DNA of 64,000 nt from Streptomyces albofaciens JCM 4342 (GCF_008634025.1 NZ_PDCM01000002.1:310001-374000), one strand, 5' to 3'; positions 16,303-25,828 are shown, counted from the first letter of the stretch. Program-made: numbers and translations. Notes: generated by a model from the sequence alone, not told the origin.

Positions 16303-18228
16303 TCACCCGGACAGCCCAGCCGGGTCGTGTGACGGGGCGCCGACGGCCCGCGCCGGGGCCGTCAGAAGGGTGCACCACACGGTCTTGCCGGCCAGGCCGG
16401 GGCGGGTGCCCCAGGCGTCGGCCAGCGCCTCGACCAGCATCAGGCCGCGGCCGTTCTCCTCCGCGTTGTCCGCCAGCCGGGCCCGGGGCCGGGGCGTGCT
16501 GCCGTCCGAGACCTCCACGCCCAGCTCGCGGGCGCTGTGCCAGACGCGCAGCGTCAGCTGCCCGGTCGCGTGGCAGACCGCGTTCGTCAGCAGCTCCGAG
16601 GCCAGCAGCAGCACGGTGTCGGCGAACTCGGAAAGGCCCCACGACCGCAGCGTCCGCCGCACGAAACGACGCCCTTCGGGAACCGAGGACGGCCGGCCGG
16701 CCAGTCTCATCTCCGCGGTGTCCAGCGGGGCGGCGGGGAAGCCGACCAGCAGCAGGGTCACGTCGTCGGAGTATGTGGCGGTGTCGGGAAGCATCGTCTG
16801 CAGGACGCGGTCGGCGGCTTCCTCCAGGTCCGGTTTGGCGGCGAAGACCTCCCGCAAGGTGGCGGCGAGCAGGTCCAGTTGCGCGTCGATGTCGTTGTGG
16901 GGCTTCTCCACCAGGCCGTCGGTGTAGAGGGCCAGGGTCGTACCGGCGCGCAGGGGCAGGCGTACCTGCTGGTGCGGTACGCCGCCCACGCCCAGCGGGA
17001 TGCCGGTCGGCACCGGCAGCTCGCCGACCGTCCCGTCGGGTTCGACGAGCCAGACCGGCAGGTGTCCGGCCGAGCAGGCGGTCACCTCGCCGAGCGCCGG
17101 GTCCGCCTCCAGGTAGGTACAGGTGACGAATTGTTCCGGCAACCCGCGCGTGAACGTGTCCAGCGTCTGGATCAGCTCGCACGGCGGCGTTCCGGCCAGC
17201 GCCAGCGCGCGGGCCGCGGAGCGCAGCTGGCCCATGACCACGGCCGCGTCCAGGCCGCGCCCCATGACGTCCCCGATGAGCACGCCGACCCGCCCGGCGC
17301 CGAGGTCGACCAGGTCGAGCCAGTCGCCGCCCACCCCCTGCCCCTGGGTGGAGGGCAGGTAGCGGGTGGCGGCGCGGGCACCGGGGATCTGCTCGGAGGC
17401 GCCCATCAGGCGCAGGGCCAGCGCGATGTGCCGCTGTTGCGCGTACAGCTCGGCCAGTTCCCGTTCGGCCTTCTTGCGCTCGGTGATGTCGCGCATCGTG
17501 GAACAGGCGCCGGTGATGACGCCGTTGCGGTTGCGGATCGGCCACAGCGTCACGTCCACGTCGAGGATCCGGCCGTCACCGGTGACCCGCCGGGTCTCGT
17601 AGTGCTCGATCCGCTCCCCCCGCCCGATCCGCCCCAGCAGCTCCGCCTCCTCGTCCTTCAGATCCGGCGGGATCAACATCCCGATGTGCCGCCCCACCAC
17701 CTCCTGCGCCCGATACCCGTACAACCGCTGCGCCGCCGCGTTCCAGAACGTGACCTGCCCGTCCAGCGTCTTGATCAGAATCGCGTCCTGCGCGGACTCC
17801 ACCACCACGGCCAGCTCGTCGATGCGCGCCTCGGAACGTTTGCGCTCGCTGATGTCCCGCGTGATGGAGCAGGCCGCTTCGATGACACCCTGCCGCGTAC
17901 GGATCGGCCACAGCGACACGTCGACGTCCAGGATCCGGCCGTCACCGGTGACCCGCCGGGTCTCGTAGTGCTCGATCCGCTCCCCCCGCCCGATCCGCCC
18001 CAGCAGCTCCGCCTCCTCGTCCTTCAGATCCGGCGGGACCAGCAACCCGATGTGCCGCCCCACCACCTCCTGCGCCCGATACCCGTACAACCGCTGCGCC
18101 GCCGCGTTCCAGAACGTGACCTGCCCGTCCAGCGTCTTGATCAGAATCGCGTCCTGCGAACACTCCACCAGCCCCCGGAACAACTCCTGCTCGCCCGCGG
18201 CGTTCCGCAGGGCCTCCACTGCCGTCAT
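16303..18228 (-). CDS. PAS-PAS-PP2C (SpoIIE-type) phosphatase with C-terminal HATPase domain
   Basis: 641 aa from an ATG with GAGGTGAGG upstream; another in-frame ATG lies 18 bases earlier. Two PAS domains (about 15-125 and 137-250) precede a PP2C phosphatase (VGGDWLDLV, GDVMGRGLDAA) and an anti-sigma-type kinase domain (N-box ELLTNAVCHA, G-box GRGLMLVEALADAWG). In the family, such proteins sense signals through PAS and control an anti-anti-sigma factor. No partner sigma gene is adjacent. The PAS domains are nearly identical at the DNA level (see repeat). Confidence 0.93.
   Translation of the reverse strand: MTAVEALRNAAGEQELFRGLVECSQDAILIKTLDGQVTFWNAAAQRLYGYRAQEVVGRHIGLLVPPDLKDEEAELLGRIGRGERIEHYETRRVTGDGRILDVDVSLWPIRTRQGVIEAACSITRDISERKRSEARIDELAVVVESAQDAILIKTLDGQVTFWNAAAQRLYGYRAQEVVGRHIGMLIPPDLKDEEAELLGRIGRGERIEHYETRRVTGDGRILDVDVTLWPIRNRNGVITGACSTMRDITERKKAERELAELYAQQRHIALALRLMGASEQIPGARAATRYLPSTQGQGVGGDWLDLVDLGAGRVGVLIGDVMGRGLDAAVVMGQLRSAARALALAGTPPCELIQTLDTFTRGLPEQFVTCTYLEADPALGEVTACSAGHLPVWLVEPDGTVGELPVPTGIPLGVGGVPHQQVRLPLRAGTTLALYTDGLVEKPHNDIDAQLDLLAATLREVFAAKPDLEEAADRVLQTMLPDTATYSDDVTLLLVGFPAAPLDTAEMRLAGRPSSVPEGRRFVRRTLRSWGLSEFADTVLLLASELLTNAVCHATGQLTLRVWHSARELGVEVSDGSTPRPRARLADNAEENGRGLMLVEALADAWGTRPGLAGKTVWCTLLTAPARAVGAPSHDPAGLSG
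17565..18158. repeat. Recent in-frame tandem duplication of a PAS domain
   Basis: 17565-17792 and 17931-18158 (228 bp each, 366-bp period = 122 codons) differ by about three bases where I compared them. Silent sites are conserved too, so the duplication is recent or is maintained by gene conversion. Confidence 0.93.
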
Positions 18229-18477
18229 CGGTGCCTCACCTCGCATGACGCATCCGGGCCCGGGCAACGGATGTGGCACCTCGCCGTCACAGCACCCGCG
18301 GCCGGTCCCTCATACGTCCCCGCCGTCCCCGCAGACCCATGCCTGCGGAGGGTGCGGTCATTGGAGCATGCCCGGTGCGGCCTCAACGGGTTTGTTCACT
18401 TTTGGACGTGACCAGCCCGAGTCCTGCCCACTTCTCGCCCGATTCCGCATGAACGGGGACCGGCGCGGCAGGCAGGT

Positions 18478-18708
18478 TCAGGACGGGGAGCGGTCCTGCG
18501 GCCGGAGGCGGTAAATGTTCTCCGCCCGGATCCCCTCGAAGTCCTCCACGAGGTTGAAGGAGACACTCTCCCCCGACAGCAGCGTGCGGGCCCCCTCGGC
18601 CCCCTGGATCGCCGAACGGTAGGCCAGGACGTCCGGGCCGCCGCCGCTCTGGGCGACCAGACCGGCTCCCCGTTCGTGGTCGAACCACTTGACGATGCCA
18701 TGGGGCAC
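18478..18708 (-). CDS. Divergent cold-shock-domain protein lacking canonical RNP motifs
   Basis: 76 aa. The GTG start sits three bases after GAGGTGATC, an almost complete anti-16S match. The opening HGIVKWFD and the middle SGGGPDV are typical of CspA-type proteins. However, RNP1 (usually KGFGFI) reads RGAGLV and RNP2 (usually DVFVH) reads DVLAY, so the stacking aromatics and the His are gone. It probably keeps the fold but not standard nucleic-acid binding. Monocistronic. Confidence 0.83.
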   Translation of the reverse strand: MPHGIVKWFDHERGAGLVAQSGGGPDVLAYRSAIQGAEGARTLLSGESVSFNLVEDFEGIRAENIYRLRPQDRSPS

Positions 18709-19086
18709 AGCGATCACCTCTGCCGGGCGGAGCGGTCGGTACACCACACGCGTGCCCCCTCACCGGTGGTTAAGGGAGCGCACTCACCGGCGCACGTAGC
18801 TCGTACCCGGCGCCCGGGCGGGCCCTCGTCCAGGCGTACGGCGTCTCCGCTCCGGAGCCTGTGCCCGGTGCCCGGTGCGCCCGCGCCCGCGCCGGGGGCT
18901 CTCTGGCGGACCGTGGCCGGACTCTTGCCGACGGCCGCGCCCGCGCCCGGGGGGGGTGTGCCCCGTGCCCGAGGGATGCCCCGTGCCGGGGGGTGTGCCC
19001 CGCGCCCGGGGGGCCTGTGCCCTGCGCCCGCGTCCATGCCCGAGGCCGCACCGGCGCCGCCCGGCCGGCCGCCCCGGGGTGTCCGT
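18709..19086. other. Intergenic region, very G/C-rich
   Basis: 378 bases with no supported gene. It contains an eight-G run (18949-18956) and imprecise repeats of a gtgccccg motif up to about 19025. Confidence 0.6.
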
Positions 19087-19287
19087 TCAGGAGCGGTCGC
19101 TGTCCCGGCGGTGGTCCACGACGCTGTCCGGACCGGGCGTCATGATCGTCTCGTGCCCATTCTCCGCCCGGACCCGGTACGGCGGATTGCCGTCCCTCCC
19201 CAGCACCTCGACGATCTCCACCACGCGGTCGCTGTTCCCGACGGCCCGCCCGTGGACCACCAGGCGGTCACCCTTACTGGCGTGCAT
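19087..19287 (-). CDS. DUF1918 domain protein
   Basis: 66 aa starting MHASKGDRL. It matches the short actinobacterial DUF1918 family throughout: GD..VVHG, VGNSDR, VEIVEVLGRDG and the PPYRVR..GHE segments. It is an SH3-like small beta protein of unknown function. A longer reading frame exists, but the purine-rich AGAGGG before this ATG and family length support this start. Confidence 0.88.
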   Translation of the reverse strand: MHASKGDRLVVHGRAVGNSDRVVEIVEVLGRDGNPPYRVRAENGHETIMTPGPDSVVDHRRDSDRS

Positions 19288-19479
19288 GCGGCACCCTCTC
19301 TGCGAAGTCCGAACCATCTGACGAAAACCGTGGTTCCGGGGAAAACACTAGTGGCCCGTGCAGAGCGGTGAAACGAGCACGGCGTGAGGCATTCAGGTGG
19401 TTGCGGCAGAATTCCGCTGCGTCCCACCACGGACCGTCGAAACCGTGAACCGCCGAAGAGGAAAGCCCGGATTCACGGT

Positions 19480-21117
19480 TCAGCCGGTGAACAGGTTCCT
19501 GCCCAGCGACGCGTCGGGCGCGTCTTTCACCGGCGTGCTGTCCGGCCCGAGTACGCGCGTGCCGGGAACCACGGCCGACCTGTCCACCCGACACAGGAGC
19601 ACCGCCTCGCCCCTGGCCCAGATACGGCGATAACCGTGCGCCAGAAGCAGTTCCTGACGCTGCTTCAGCTGCGCGGGCGCGGTGAACGGGAAAGTGGTCT
19701 CCGCGCTTTGCAGGACGACGTAGTCGGCGCCGCGCGGCACCGCGTCGAGAATCATCGTACGAGTACGCGCCGTCAGCCGTACGGCGACATTGTTGTCCGC
19801 CTCCACCGTCGCGCCGTCCGGTACCCGGTCGGCGGCCTCGGCCAGATTCTGGCCGCGCGCGGAGGGCACCCAACGATGCGGGGTCACCAGCGCGACGAGG
19901 CCGAAACAGCAGGCGACCACCGCGCTGAGCGCCACCGCGCACACCCCGCCCACAGCCACCCGCCGCCGAAGCGCCCGTCCTTTCCCCCGCGCCGCGCGGT
20001 GAACGCGCGCGGCGGTCTCCACCGCCGCCGTCAGCAGGACCGGCCAGGCGAAAGCGTCGTAATGGTGGATCACCGACCAGTGGTTGGGGTTGTCCGACAG
20101 AACGCGTTCGGCGATCAGCGGGAGAGCGCACAGCGAGGTGGCCGCGCCGAGTGGCAGGAACAGCAGCGTGGCCACCAGCCAGAGGATCAGCCCGGCTTTC
20201 ACCGGAGTGCCGAATGCGACGGCGAGGAAGGCGCCCGGGTCGGTGACGGCGCGCTGCGCCAGTCCGGCGAAGTCGGCGCCGAGTTGACCGTAACTCCAGT
20301 AATACTGCCGGGGCCCGCCCATCGCCGGTATCAGCACGCCCACCGTCATGGCCACCATGGCCGGCCCGAGCACCAGGAGAGCCGCGCCCGTCAGCCGGGC
20401 GCGGCCCCCGCCACCGCGCCGGTTGCGCCACAGCAGGACGGCGCCGTACATACCGACGACGAGGCCGAGGTCCTCCTTCGTCAAGCACAGGAGGGCGGCG
20501 CAGACGCACACCGCGCCGTAGCGCCGGGCGAGGCCGCGCTCCAGCATGAGGAGCGTGAGCGGAACCGCGAAGGCGACCTCGTGGAATCCGTTACGGGCCG
20601 CCGACAGCAGCGGCCATCCGACCGCATAGGAAAAGGCGGCCAGAAAGGCCACCCGATCGCGCGCCGCCGGTACCGCATGAGTGAAACAGCGCAGGGCGAT
20701 ACGGCGGACCACGGGTGTTCCGGCGGCGAACAGCGCGGACTGGGCGATTATCAGCGTCCGCGGGTCGTCCCACACCCAGTACAGCGGGGCCGGCAGCGCG
20801 AGGACCGGCGAGAAATGGTCGCCGAGAAGGGAGACCAGCGGCGGGAACTCGTGGTGCACGTTCTTGATTGCGGAGCGCGGCAGCTCGAACCGGGCGTACG
20901 AGCGCACGCCCTGGTCGAAGATGCCGAGATCGAATCCGCCCACGCCCACCGTGTGCCATATCTGAAGGCCCAGCGCACAGGTGACGGCGAAACACAGCAG
21001 GGTCGGCCCACAGGACGCGGGGAGACGGGTGCGGAGTTTCCCGCGCAGGCCGAGAAGACCGGAATACCTGTGCTGGTGGCCGGTTCTTTCCGGAATGACG
21101 ATCGGCTCGGTGATCAC
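19480..21117 (-). CDS. DUF2079 polytopic membrane protein
   Basis: 545 aa with roughly ten hydrophobic segments. The first is near residue 40; it is followed by GGFDLGIFDQG, HHEFPPL..LGDHFSP and YWVWDDPRT, signatures of the DUF2079 family, which resembles GT-C glycosyltransferases. The C-terminal 130 residues form an extracytoplasmic domain ending the protein. Substrate and role are unknown. It stands alone with gaps on both sides. Confidence 0.88.
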   Translation of the reverse strand: MITEPIVIPERTGHQHRYSGLLGLRGKLRTRLPASCGPTLLCFAVTCALGLQIWHTVGVGGFDLGIFDQGVRSYARFELPRSAIKNVHHEFPPLVSLLGDHFSPVLALPAPLYWVWDDPRTLIIAQSALFAAGTPVVRRIALRCFTHAVPAARDRVAFLAAFSYAVGWPLLSAARNGFHEVAFAVPLTLLMLERGLARRYGAVCVCAALLCLTKEDLGLVVGMYGAVLLWRNRRGGGGRARLTGAALLVLGPAMVAMTVGVLIPAMGGPRQYYWSYGQLGADFAGLAQRAVTDPGAFLAVAFGTPVKAGLILWLVATLLFLPLGAATSLCALPLIAERVLSDNPNHWSVIHHYDAFAWPVLLTAAVETAARVHRAARGKGRALRRRVAVGGVCAVALSAVVACCFGLVALVTPHRWVPSARGQNLAEAADRVPDGATVEADNNVAVRLTARTRTMILDAVPRGADYVVLQSAETTFPFTAPAQLKQRQELLLAHGYRRIWARGEAVLLCRVDRSAVVPGTRVLGPDSTPVKDAPDASLGRNLFTG

Positions 21118-21561
21118 CAGCGCACTTTAATGATCGAAACTGGCGGAGCGGCACGTTCCAGGCAGCGATTTCCGGACGTTGTTTCTTGCACTGGGCGAAG
21201 CCGCCCGACGCCGCCTCCGGCTCCCGGTACGAGCGGCCCGAATCGCCACCGCCCGCACCACCCCACGCCCCCGGAGATACAGCCCTGCCCGCCGCCCTCC
21301 GCCCGACCCTTTCCTCCCGGCCCTCACCCCACCTTCGGTGCCGCCCGCATCGCCACGTATGCGCACGGCGTACCGTCCCGCAGGTTCGCGAAAACCACCG
21401 GCATCCAGTCCTCGCTGACGGAGGACCCGTCGCCGCGCGCCGCGAATACCGTCTAGATACGGTGTTGCGTCCACCGCGGGAGGCGTCCGGCGCCACACCG
21501 CCGTCGAGGTGCGGTCTCGCCGGCCGTACGACATCGGCGGCATCGGCGACGACCTCTCCGC
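21118..21561. other. Intergenic region
   Basis: 444 bases with no supported gene. The only structure noticed is an imperfect palindrome with arms ACCGT and ACGGT around CTAGAT (21448-21463), which could be an operator. Nearby ORFs have Arg/Pro-rich shadow composition. Confidence 0.55.
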
Positions 21562-22098
21562 TCACCCCGGCCGTTCCGCGCGGTAGACGTAGTGGGCGCG
21601 GCCGGCCGTGGGGCTGTCCGGTTCGAGTTCGCCTTCCGCGACGCGGCGCAGACCGGCCTTCTCCAGGGCGCGCCACGATGCCCGGTTGGCGGCCGGTACG
21701 GGGATCAGGACGGCCGGGGCGAGCGGGTGGTCGTGCCACGTCGCCCGTACGACCGCCCGGATCATGCGCGGACCGATTCCCCGCCCCACCCGGTCCGGAT
21801 CGCCGATGAGGTAGTCGAGCGTCATCGCCTCCGCGGGCACCTCGGTCAGGGCGGTCAACTCGGCCCGGTAGTCGGGGTAGTCGGCGAACCGGGAGCGCTG
21901 GACGAGACCGAGGGGCCGGCCGTCGAGAAGGACGAGCAGGTCCTCCGACGGCTCCTCGCCCCTGGCGGCCGGGCCGAAGTCGCGTGCCACCGCCTCCGGC
22001 GACGTCTCGTGGTTCCACCAGCGCGCCACGTGCGGCTGCTCCAGCCAGCACCGCAGCAGCGGGAAGTCGTCTTCGGCGAGCCGACGCCAGGTGATCAT
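21562..22098 (-). CDS. GNAT N-acetyltransferase, aminoglycoside 6'-acetyltransferase-like
   Basis: 178 aa. The N-terminal WLEQPHVARWW and the later DYLIGDP, RGIGPRMI (acetyl-CoA-binding loop) and NRASWRALEKAGL are hallmarks of the AAC(6')/Acetyltransf_8 group. Family members acetylate aminoglycosides, but siderophore and other amine acetylases share the motifs, so resistance is not proven. It is followed after 75 bases by the membrane transporter on the same strand. Confidence 0.85.
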   Translation of the reverse strand: MITWRRLAEDDFPLLRCWLEQPHVARWWNHETSPEAVARDFGPAARGEEPSEDLLVLLDGRPLGLVQRSRFADYPDYRAELTALTEVPAEAMTLDYLIGDPDRVGRGIGPRMIRAVVRATWHDHPLAPAVLIPVPAANRASWRALEKAGLRRVAEGELEPDSPTAGRAHYVYRAERPG

Positions 22099-22173
22099 CG
22101 CATGCTCCGCCCCTCGTCCCGGGGCCCCTCTTTCCGGGGTGCCGCGGGTTCCCTCGTCCCCGGTGGCCCTCCG

Positions 22174-23052
22174 TCAGGTCGCGGACGGCTCCTCCCCCTC
22201 CGCGTCCTCCGTATCGGCCCGTGGCAGTACGACGATGCCCCAGGTGATCATGACCGCCCCGACCGCCTCGGGCACCAGCCACCATCCCGCACGCACCCCC
22301 TCCCCGTACACCGCGATGCCGAGAGCCAGGCTGACCAGCGCCTCGCCGAGGGTGAGGGCGGGCTGGGAGGCCACCAGCGGGCCCGACTCCATGGCGTTGG
22401 CCAGCAGGAACAGCGCGCACGCGCCCGCCGCGACGAAGGCGTACGTCTGCCAGCTGGTGAAGAACGCGCCCGGCCCGTGCCGGTCGAAGGTGTCGGTCGC
22501 GGCCTTCATCAGCGTCGCGGTCAGCGCGTAGCCGATCGCGGAGGCGGAGCTGAAGAGCGCGGCGCGCGCCTTGCCCCGTGGCCGGGGTAAAGCGGCCAGT
22601 ACGCACGCGGCCATGGCGCCCACCGAGGCCACCAGGGTGAGGACCCACTTCCCGGCGGAGACCTCGGTGCTGCCGCCGGACGGCGCGGCGGCGGCCAGCC
22701 CCAGACCGAGCCCGGCGGCCACCATGACCGATGCCGCCCAGCCGATCGCGGGCAGCCGGCGCCGCGCCACCGCGCAGGCGATGAGCAGCGTGAACGGCAG
22801 TTCCAGGACGAGGATGGGCTGCACCAGGGACAGCGAGCCCAGGGTCAGGGCGAGCGCCTGGCACGCCGCGGCGCCGACGATGACGGCGATGCCGCCCAGC
22901 CATGCCGGGCTGCGCAGCAGGTGCCGGACCAGCCGGACGCTGAACGCGTCGCCGGGCGGCACCTTGCGCGCCGCGATCCGTTGCAGCACGGTGCCCGTGG
23001 CGTTGGCCGCGGCCGTCAGCAGGGCGAACAGCGCGGCGAGCACGGCTGACAC
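22174..23052 (-). CDS. DMT-family (EamA/NIPA-like) membrane transporter
   Basis: 292 aa from a GTG with AGGAG nine bases upstream. Nine to ten membrane segments in two halves; the GTVLQRIAA opening and SLSLVQPILVLELPF resemble the DMT/NIPA-like group. The acidic tail is cytoplasmic. The substrate cannot be read. Transcribed on the same strand as the GNAT gene. Confidence 0.82.
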   Translation of the reverse strand: MSAVLAALFALLTAAANATGTVLQRIAARKVPPGDAFSVRLVRHLLRSPAWLGGIAVIVGAAACQALALTLGSLSLVQPILVLELPFTLLIACAVARRRLPAIGWAASVMVAAGLGLGLAAAAPSGGSTEVSAGKWVLTLVASVGAMAACVLAALPRPRGKARAALFSSASAIGYALTATLMKAATDTFDRHGPGAFFTSWQTYAFVAAGACALFLLANAMESGPLVASQPALTLGEALVSLALGIAVYGEGVRAGWWLVPEAVGAVMITWGIVVLPRADTEDAEGEEPSAT

Positions 23053-23502
23053 AAAGGGCTCCTGCGGTCCGGCGCAGCGGTCACCGGCCGCCGCTGCTCC
23101 CACCGTGCCAGACCCGCCGCCAGCACCGGAACCGCACCACCGCGACAAGCCGAGGATCACACGATCGGCTCTCCGTGCCACGGGCGCTTCGCCGCACCGC
23201 GCGGTCAGGGGTGACGGCGGAGGCCGTGGTCGGGGGAACGGTTCCTGGCGCGCACCCACCGTTTTGCCCTCGATCCGCGCGCCTCGTGCCCCTCGTACTC
23301 CCCGCGCGCCTCACTGTCGTCCGCCGCCGACAACGACCTGACCTGCAATTATGTGGCCCCGAGGAGGGCCGGGACAGTTCGGTTGCTCCGGGTGGGGGGT
23401 TTACCCGTTGAATCACCCGTTCGCAGCTTTTTGCGGCTTGGTACTTGCTGTGAGGCTGGAAGGACTCATGGTGACCGTCCCCACCACCGAGGAGAGAACC
23501 CC
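23053..23502. other. Divergent intergenic region
   Basis: 450 bases between the DMT transporter and the small membrane protein gene, read in opposite directions. It must carry both promoters, but no convincing boxes were found. Confidence 0.55.
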
Positions 23503-23697
23503 ATGATTCTGTCCATCTCCGGCGTCGTTCTGCTCGGCATCATCGTCTTTCTGTTCTTCCGCAAGGACGGGCTGAAGGTGTCCCACGCCCTCGTCTGCGC
23601 GCTCTTCGGGTTCTACCTCGCGGGTTCCGCGATCGCCCCGAGCATCAAGGCCGGCGGCGCCAGCCTGGCCAACCTCCTGGGCGGCCTCAAGCTCTGA
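23503..23697 (+). CDS. Small two-helix membrane protein
   Basis: 64 aa starting MILSISGVVLLGI after GAGGAGAGAACCCC. Two hydrophobic helices flank FRKDGLK, with a short glycine-rich tail ending GGLKL. It lies 61 bases before the FtsK-like gene on the same strand. I recall small membrane proteins of this kind preceding similar genes in Streptomyces, which suggests they act together at the membrane. Function unknown. Confidence 0.83.
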   Translation: MILSISGVVLLGIIVFLFFRKDGLKVSHALVCALFGFYLAGSAIAPSIKAGGASLANLLGGLKL

Positions 23698-23758
23698 CCG
23701 CGGCCCCGTCCCCCGCGCACCCACCGCACATCCGCGTCCCGAACCACCAGGAGATGAT

Positions 23759-25828
23759 GTGGCCCGGCGCCCACTGCCCCGCATCCTGACCGACAGCGCG
23801 CCGGTCGCCCGCGGCCGCGAGTTCGCGCGCAGCGCCGCGGACAGCGCCGCCGACGTGTTCCACCCGCTGATCGTGATCAGCCGGGGTCTGCGCCGCCTGC
23901 TGGCCGCCGGACGGCGGCGCTGGTCCGACACGCCCGAGGACCGGCGGGGCACGCTGCTGTTCATGGCCGTCGGGAGCGTCCTGGCGGTGGTGCTGGTGCC
24001 GTACGGACCGCTGCTCGCGCTGGTCACGGTCATGGGCGCGGCGGCCTGGGCGGGGCGGGAACGGCCGGCGGAGGAGCCCGCCGGTCCGGCGGACGCGGAG
24101 ACCGACCGGTTGCGGGCGCTGTACGAGGCCCTGGTGCCGTACTTCGCGATCGAGGGCGACCCCACTCCCCTGTACGCCCACGACGGGGACTGGGAAAGCG
24201 TCTTCACCGACTACGAGTTCGACGAGGCCGGGCGGCCGTCCAGGTTCACCCTGAAGTACCCGCCGTACTTCACCGACGGCGACGCTGCGTCCCGGGCCCG
24301 CATCGAGCAGGTGCTGTACGCGAAGTCGGGCCGCGGCCGGGAGTACCACTTCGCCTGGAACGAGGAGGCGAACCAGCTGACCCTGTCGGTACTGCCTCCG
24401 CTGCCGACCGATATCGCGGCGCAGCAGTTCGTGACGACGCACGGGGAGACCGTCCTCGGGTTCACCGACCCGGACGCCGTGCAGCGGACGCTGCCGGTGG
24501 CGGCCGGGGACGGTACGCGGGACGAGCCGCCGGTGGTCTGGCGGACCGGTCTGCGATCGACCGAGCCGCACCTGCTCGTGCTCGGCCGGCCGGGCGCGGG
24601 CACCACGACGCTGCTGCGGTCCATCGCGCTCCAGGCCCTGTTCCACGGCGATGTCCTGGTGATCGACGGCAGCGGCACCGGCGAGTACGCGTGCCTGGCG
24701 GGCCGGACCGGCGTCATGGGCGTCGAGACCGGGCTGTCGGGGGCCATGGCGACGCTGGAGTGGGCGGCGCACGAGACCGAGCGGCGGCTGATCACCGCCA
24801 ACCGCGCGCGGCAGGCCGGGCGGCAGGCCCCGGACGACATCCGCTGGCCCCTGTGGATCATCGTCGACCGGCCGACCGCGCTGGCCCACCTGGCGGCGGC
24901 CGAGGGCCGGGAGGATCCGCAGCAGTTGCTGCACGTGCCGCTGCGGCACGGCCGGGCGGCGTATGTGACGGTGGTGGTGGCCGACCAGATCGACAGCGCC
25001 GGGATGCTGAGCGAGCCGGTGCTCACCCACACCCGGGCCCGGGTCGTGCTCGGACCGGCCGCGCCGGAGGAGGTGGAGGCGGTGCTCGGGGCTCCGCCGC
25101 ACACCACGCCGGCCGCCGACGTACCGCCGGGCCGCGGCTACGCCCGCCTCGGCAGCGGCCCGGTGCACCGCCTCCAAGTCCCGGTCACGCCCGACCCGTT
25201 CGACGACGCCACGAGCGAGGCGCACCGGCAGGCCGTACTGTCCCTCCTCCCGGAACGCGCCGCCATGGCGGGGCCGGCGCCCGAGGAGAGGAGCGAGACG
25301 ATCAGGACGGCGGATGCGGGGGCGGCGGAGGCGGCGGGAGCTGCGGAGGCCGCGGGGTCTGTGGAGGCGGTGGAGACCGCGGAGACCGCGGAGACCGCAG
25401 GAGTCACAGAGGCCGTGAGGGGCACGATGGGCACGACGGTCACAGGGGACACGGCGGGCTCGGATCGTACGGCCGGCTCGGACCGTACGGCGGAGACGGG
25501 TCGTACGGCGGAGACGGGTCGTACGGCAGACACGGACCGTACGGCGGACATGGAGGACGCCGACGATGGAGCCGTTACGGCCGGCACAGCCGCCCCGGAC
25601 AGGACGGCCGCCCCGGACAGGACGGCCGCCCCAGCCGTCCCGACCACTACGACTGCCCCAGCCACCCCGTCCGCCACAACCACTCCAACCGCCCCGGCCG
25701 CCACCGCCGACACCCCCCGCACCACCAAAGCCATCGGCGTGGACGTGCTCTTCGGTGGCGTCGCTCCCGCCCCGTCCAGCGCTCAGCCCGCCTCCCGGGA
25801 GGCCACGGTCCCGTCCGAGCCCGCGTGA
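23759..25828 (+). CDS. FtsK/SpoIIIE-like membrane protein with degenerate Walker motifs
   Basis: 689 aa from a GTG with AGGAG five bases upstream. A membrane segment lies at about 64-97 and a P-loop domain from about 260. Walker A reads GRPGAGTTT (276-284), with Thr where Lys is expected, and the Walker B region reads LWIIVDRPT without the acidic pair. It is therefore probably a weak ATPase or a pseudo-ATPase. After about residue 500 the protein is disordered and repetitive (Ala/Glu/Thr, then DRTA repeats), ending in a conserved-looking IGVDVLFGGV motif. It is co-transcribed with the small membrane protein. Confidence 0.85.
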   Translation: MARRPLPRILTDSAPVARGREFARSAADSAADVFHPLIVISRGLRRLLAAGRRRWSDTPEDRRGTLLFMAVGSVLAVVLVPYGPLLALVTVMGAAAWAGRERPAEEPAGPADAETDRLRALYEALVPYFAIEGDPTPLYAHDGDWESVFTDYEFDEAGRPSRFTLKYPPYFTDGDAASRARIEQVLYAKSGRGREYHFAWNEEANQLTLSVLPPLPTDIAAQQFVTTHGETVLGFTDPDAVQRTLPVAAGDGTRDEPPVVWRTGLRSTEPHLLVLGRPGAGTTTLLRSIALQALFHGDVLVIDGSGTGEYACLAGRTGVMGVETGLSGAMATLEWAAHETERRLITANRARQAGRQAPDDIRWPLWIIVDRPTALAHLAAAEGREDPQQLLHVPLRHGRAAYVTVVVADQIDSAGMLSEPVLTHTRARVVLGPAAPEEVEAVLGAPPHTTPAADVPPGRGYARLGSGPVHRLQVPVTPDPFDDATSEAHRQAVLSLLPERAAMAGPAPEERSETIRTADAGAAEAAGAAEAAGSVEAVETAETAETAGVTEAVRGTMGTTVTGDTAGSDRTAGSDRTAETGRTAETGRTADTDRTADMEDADDGAVTAGTAAPDRTAAPDRTAAPAVPTTTTAPATPSATTTPTAPAATADTPRTTKAIGVDVLFGGVAPAPSSAQPASREATVPSEPA
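25455..25544. repeat. 18-bp minisatellite in the tail of the FtsK-like gene
   Basis: Five 18-bp units, in phase with the gene, share a cgtacgg core and encode repeated hexapeptides such as Thr-Ala-Glu-Thr-Gly-Arg. They lie in the disordered tail, where length change would not break the frame. Confidence 0.88.

Noticed and set aside
21562..22098. Definite aminoglycoside resistance gene
   Set aside because: Family motifs fit but are shared with other amine acetyltransferases; no aminoglycoside cluster is present.
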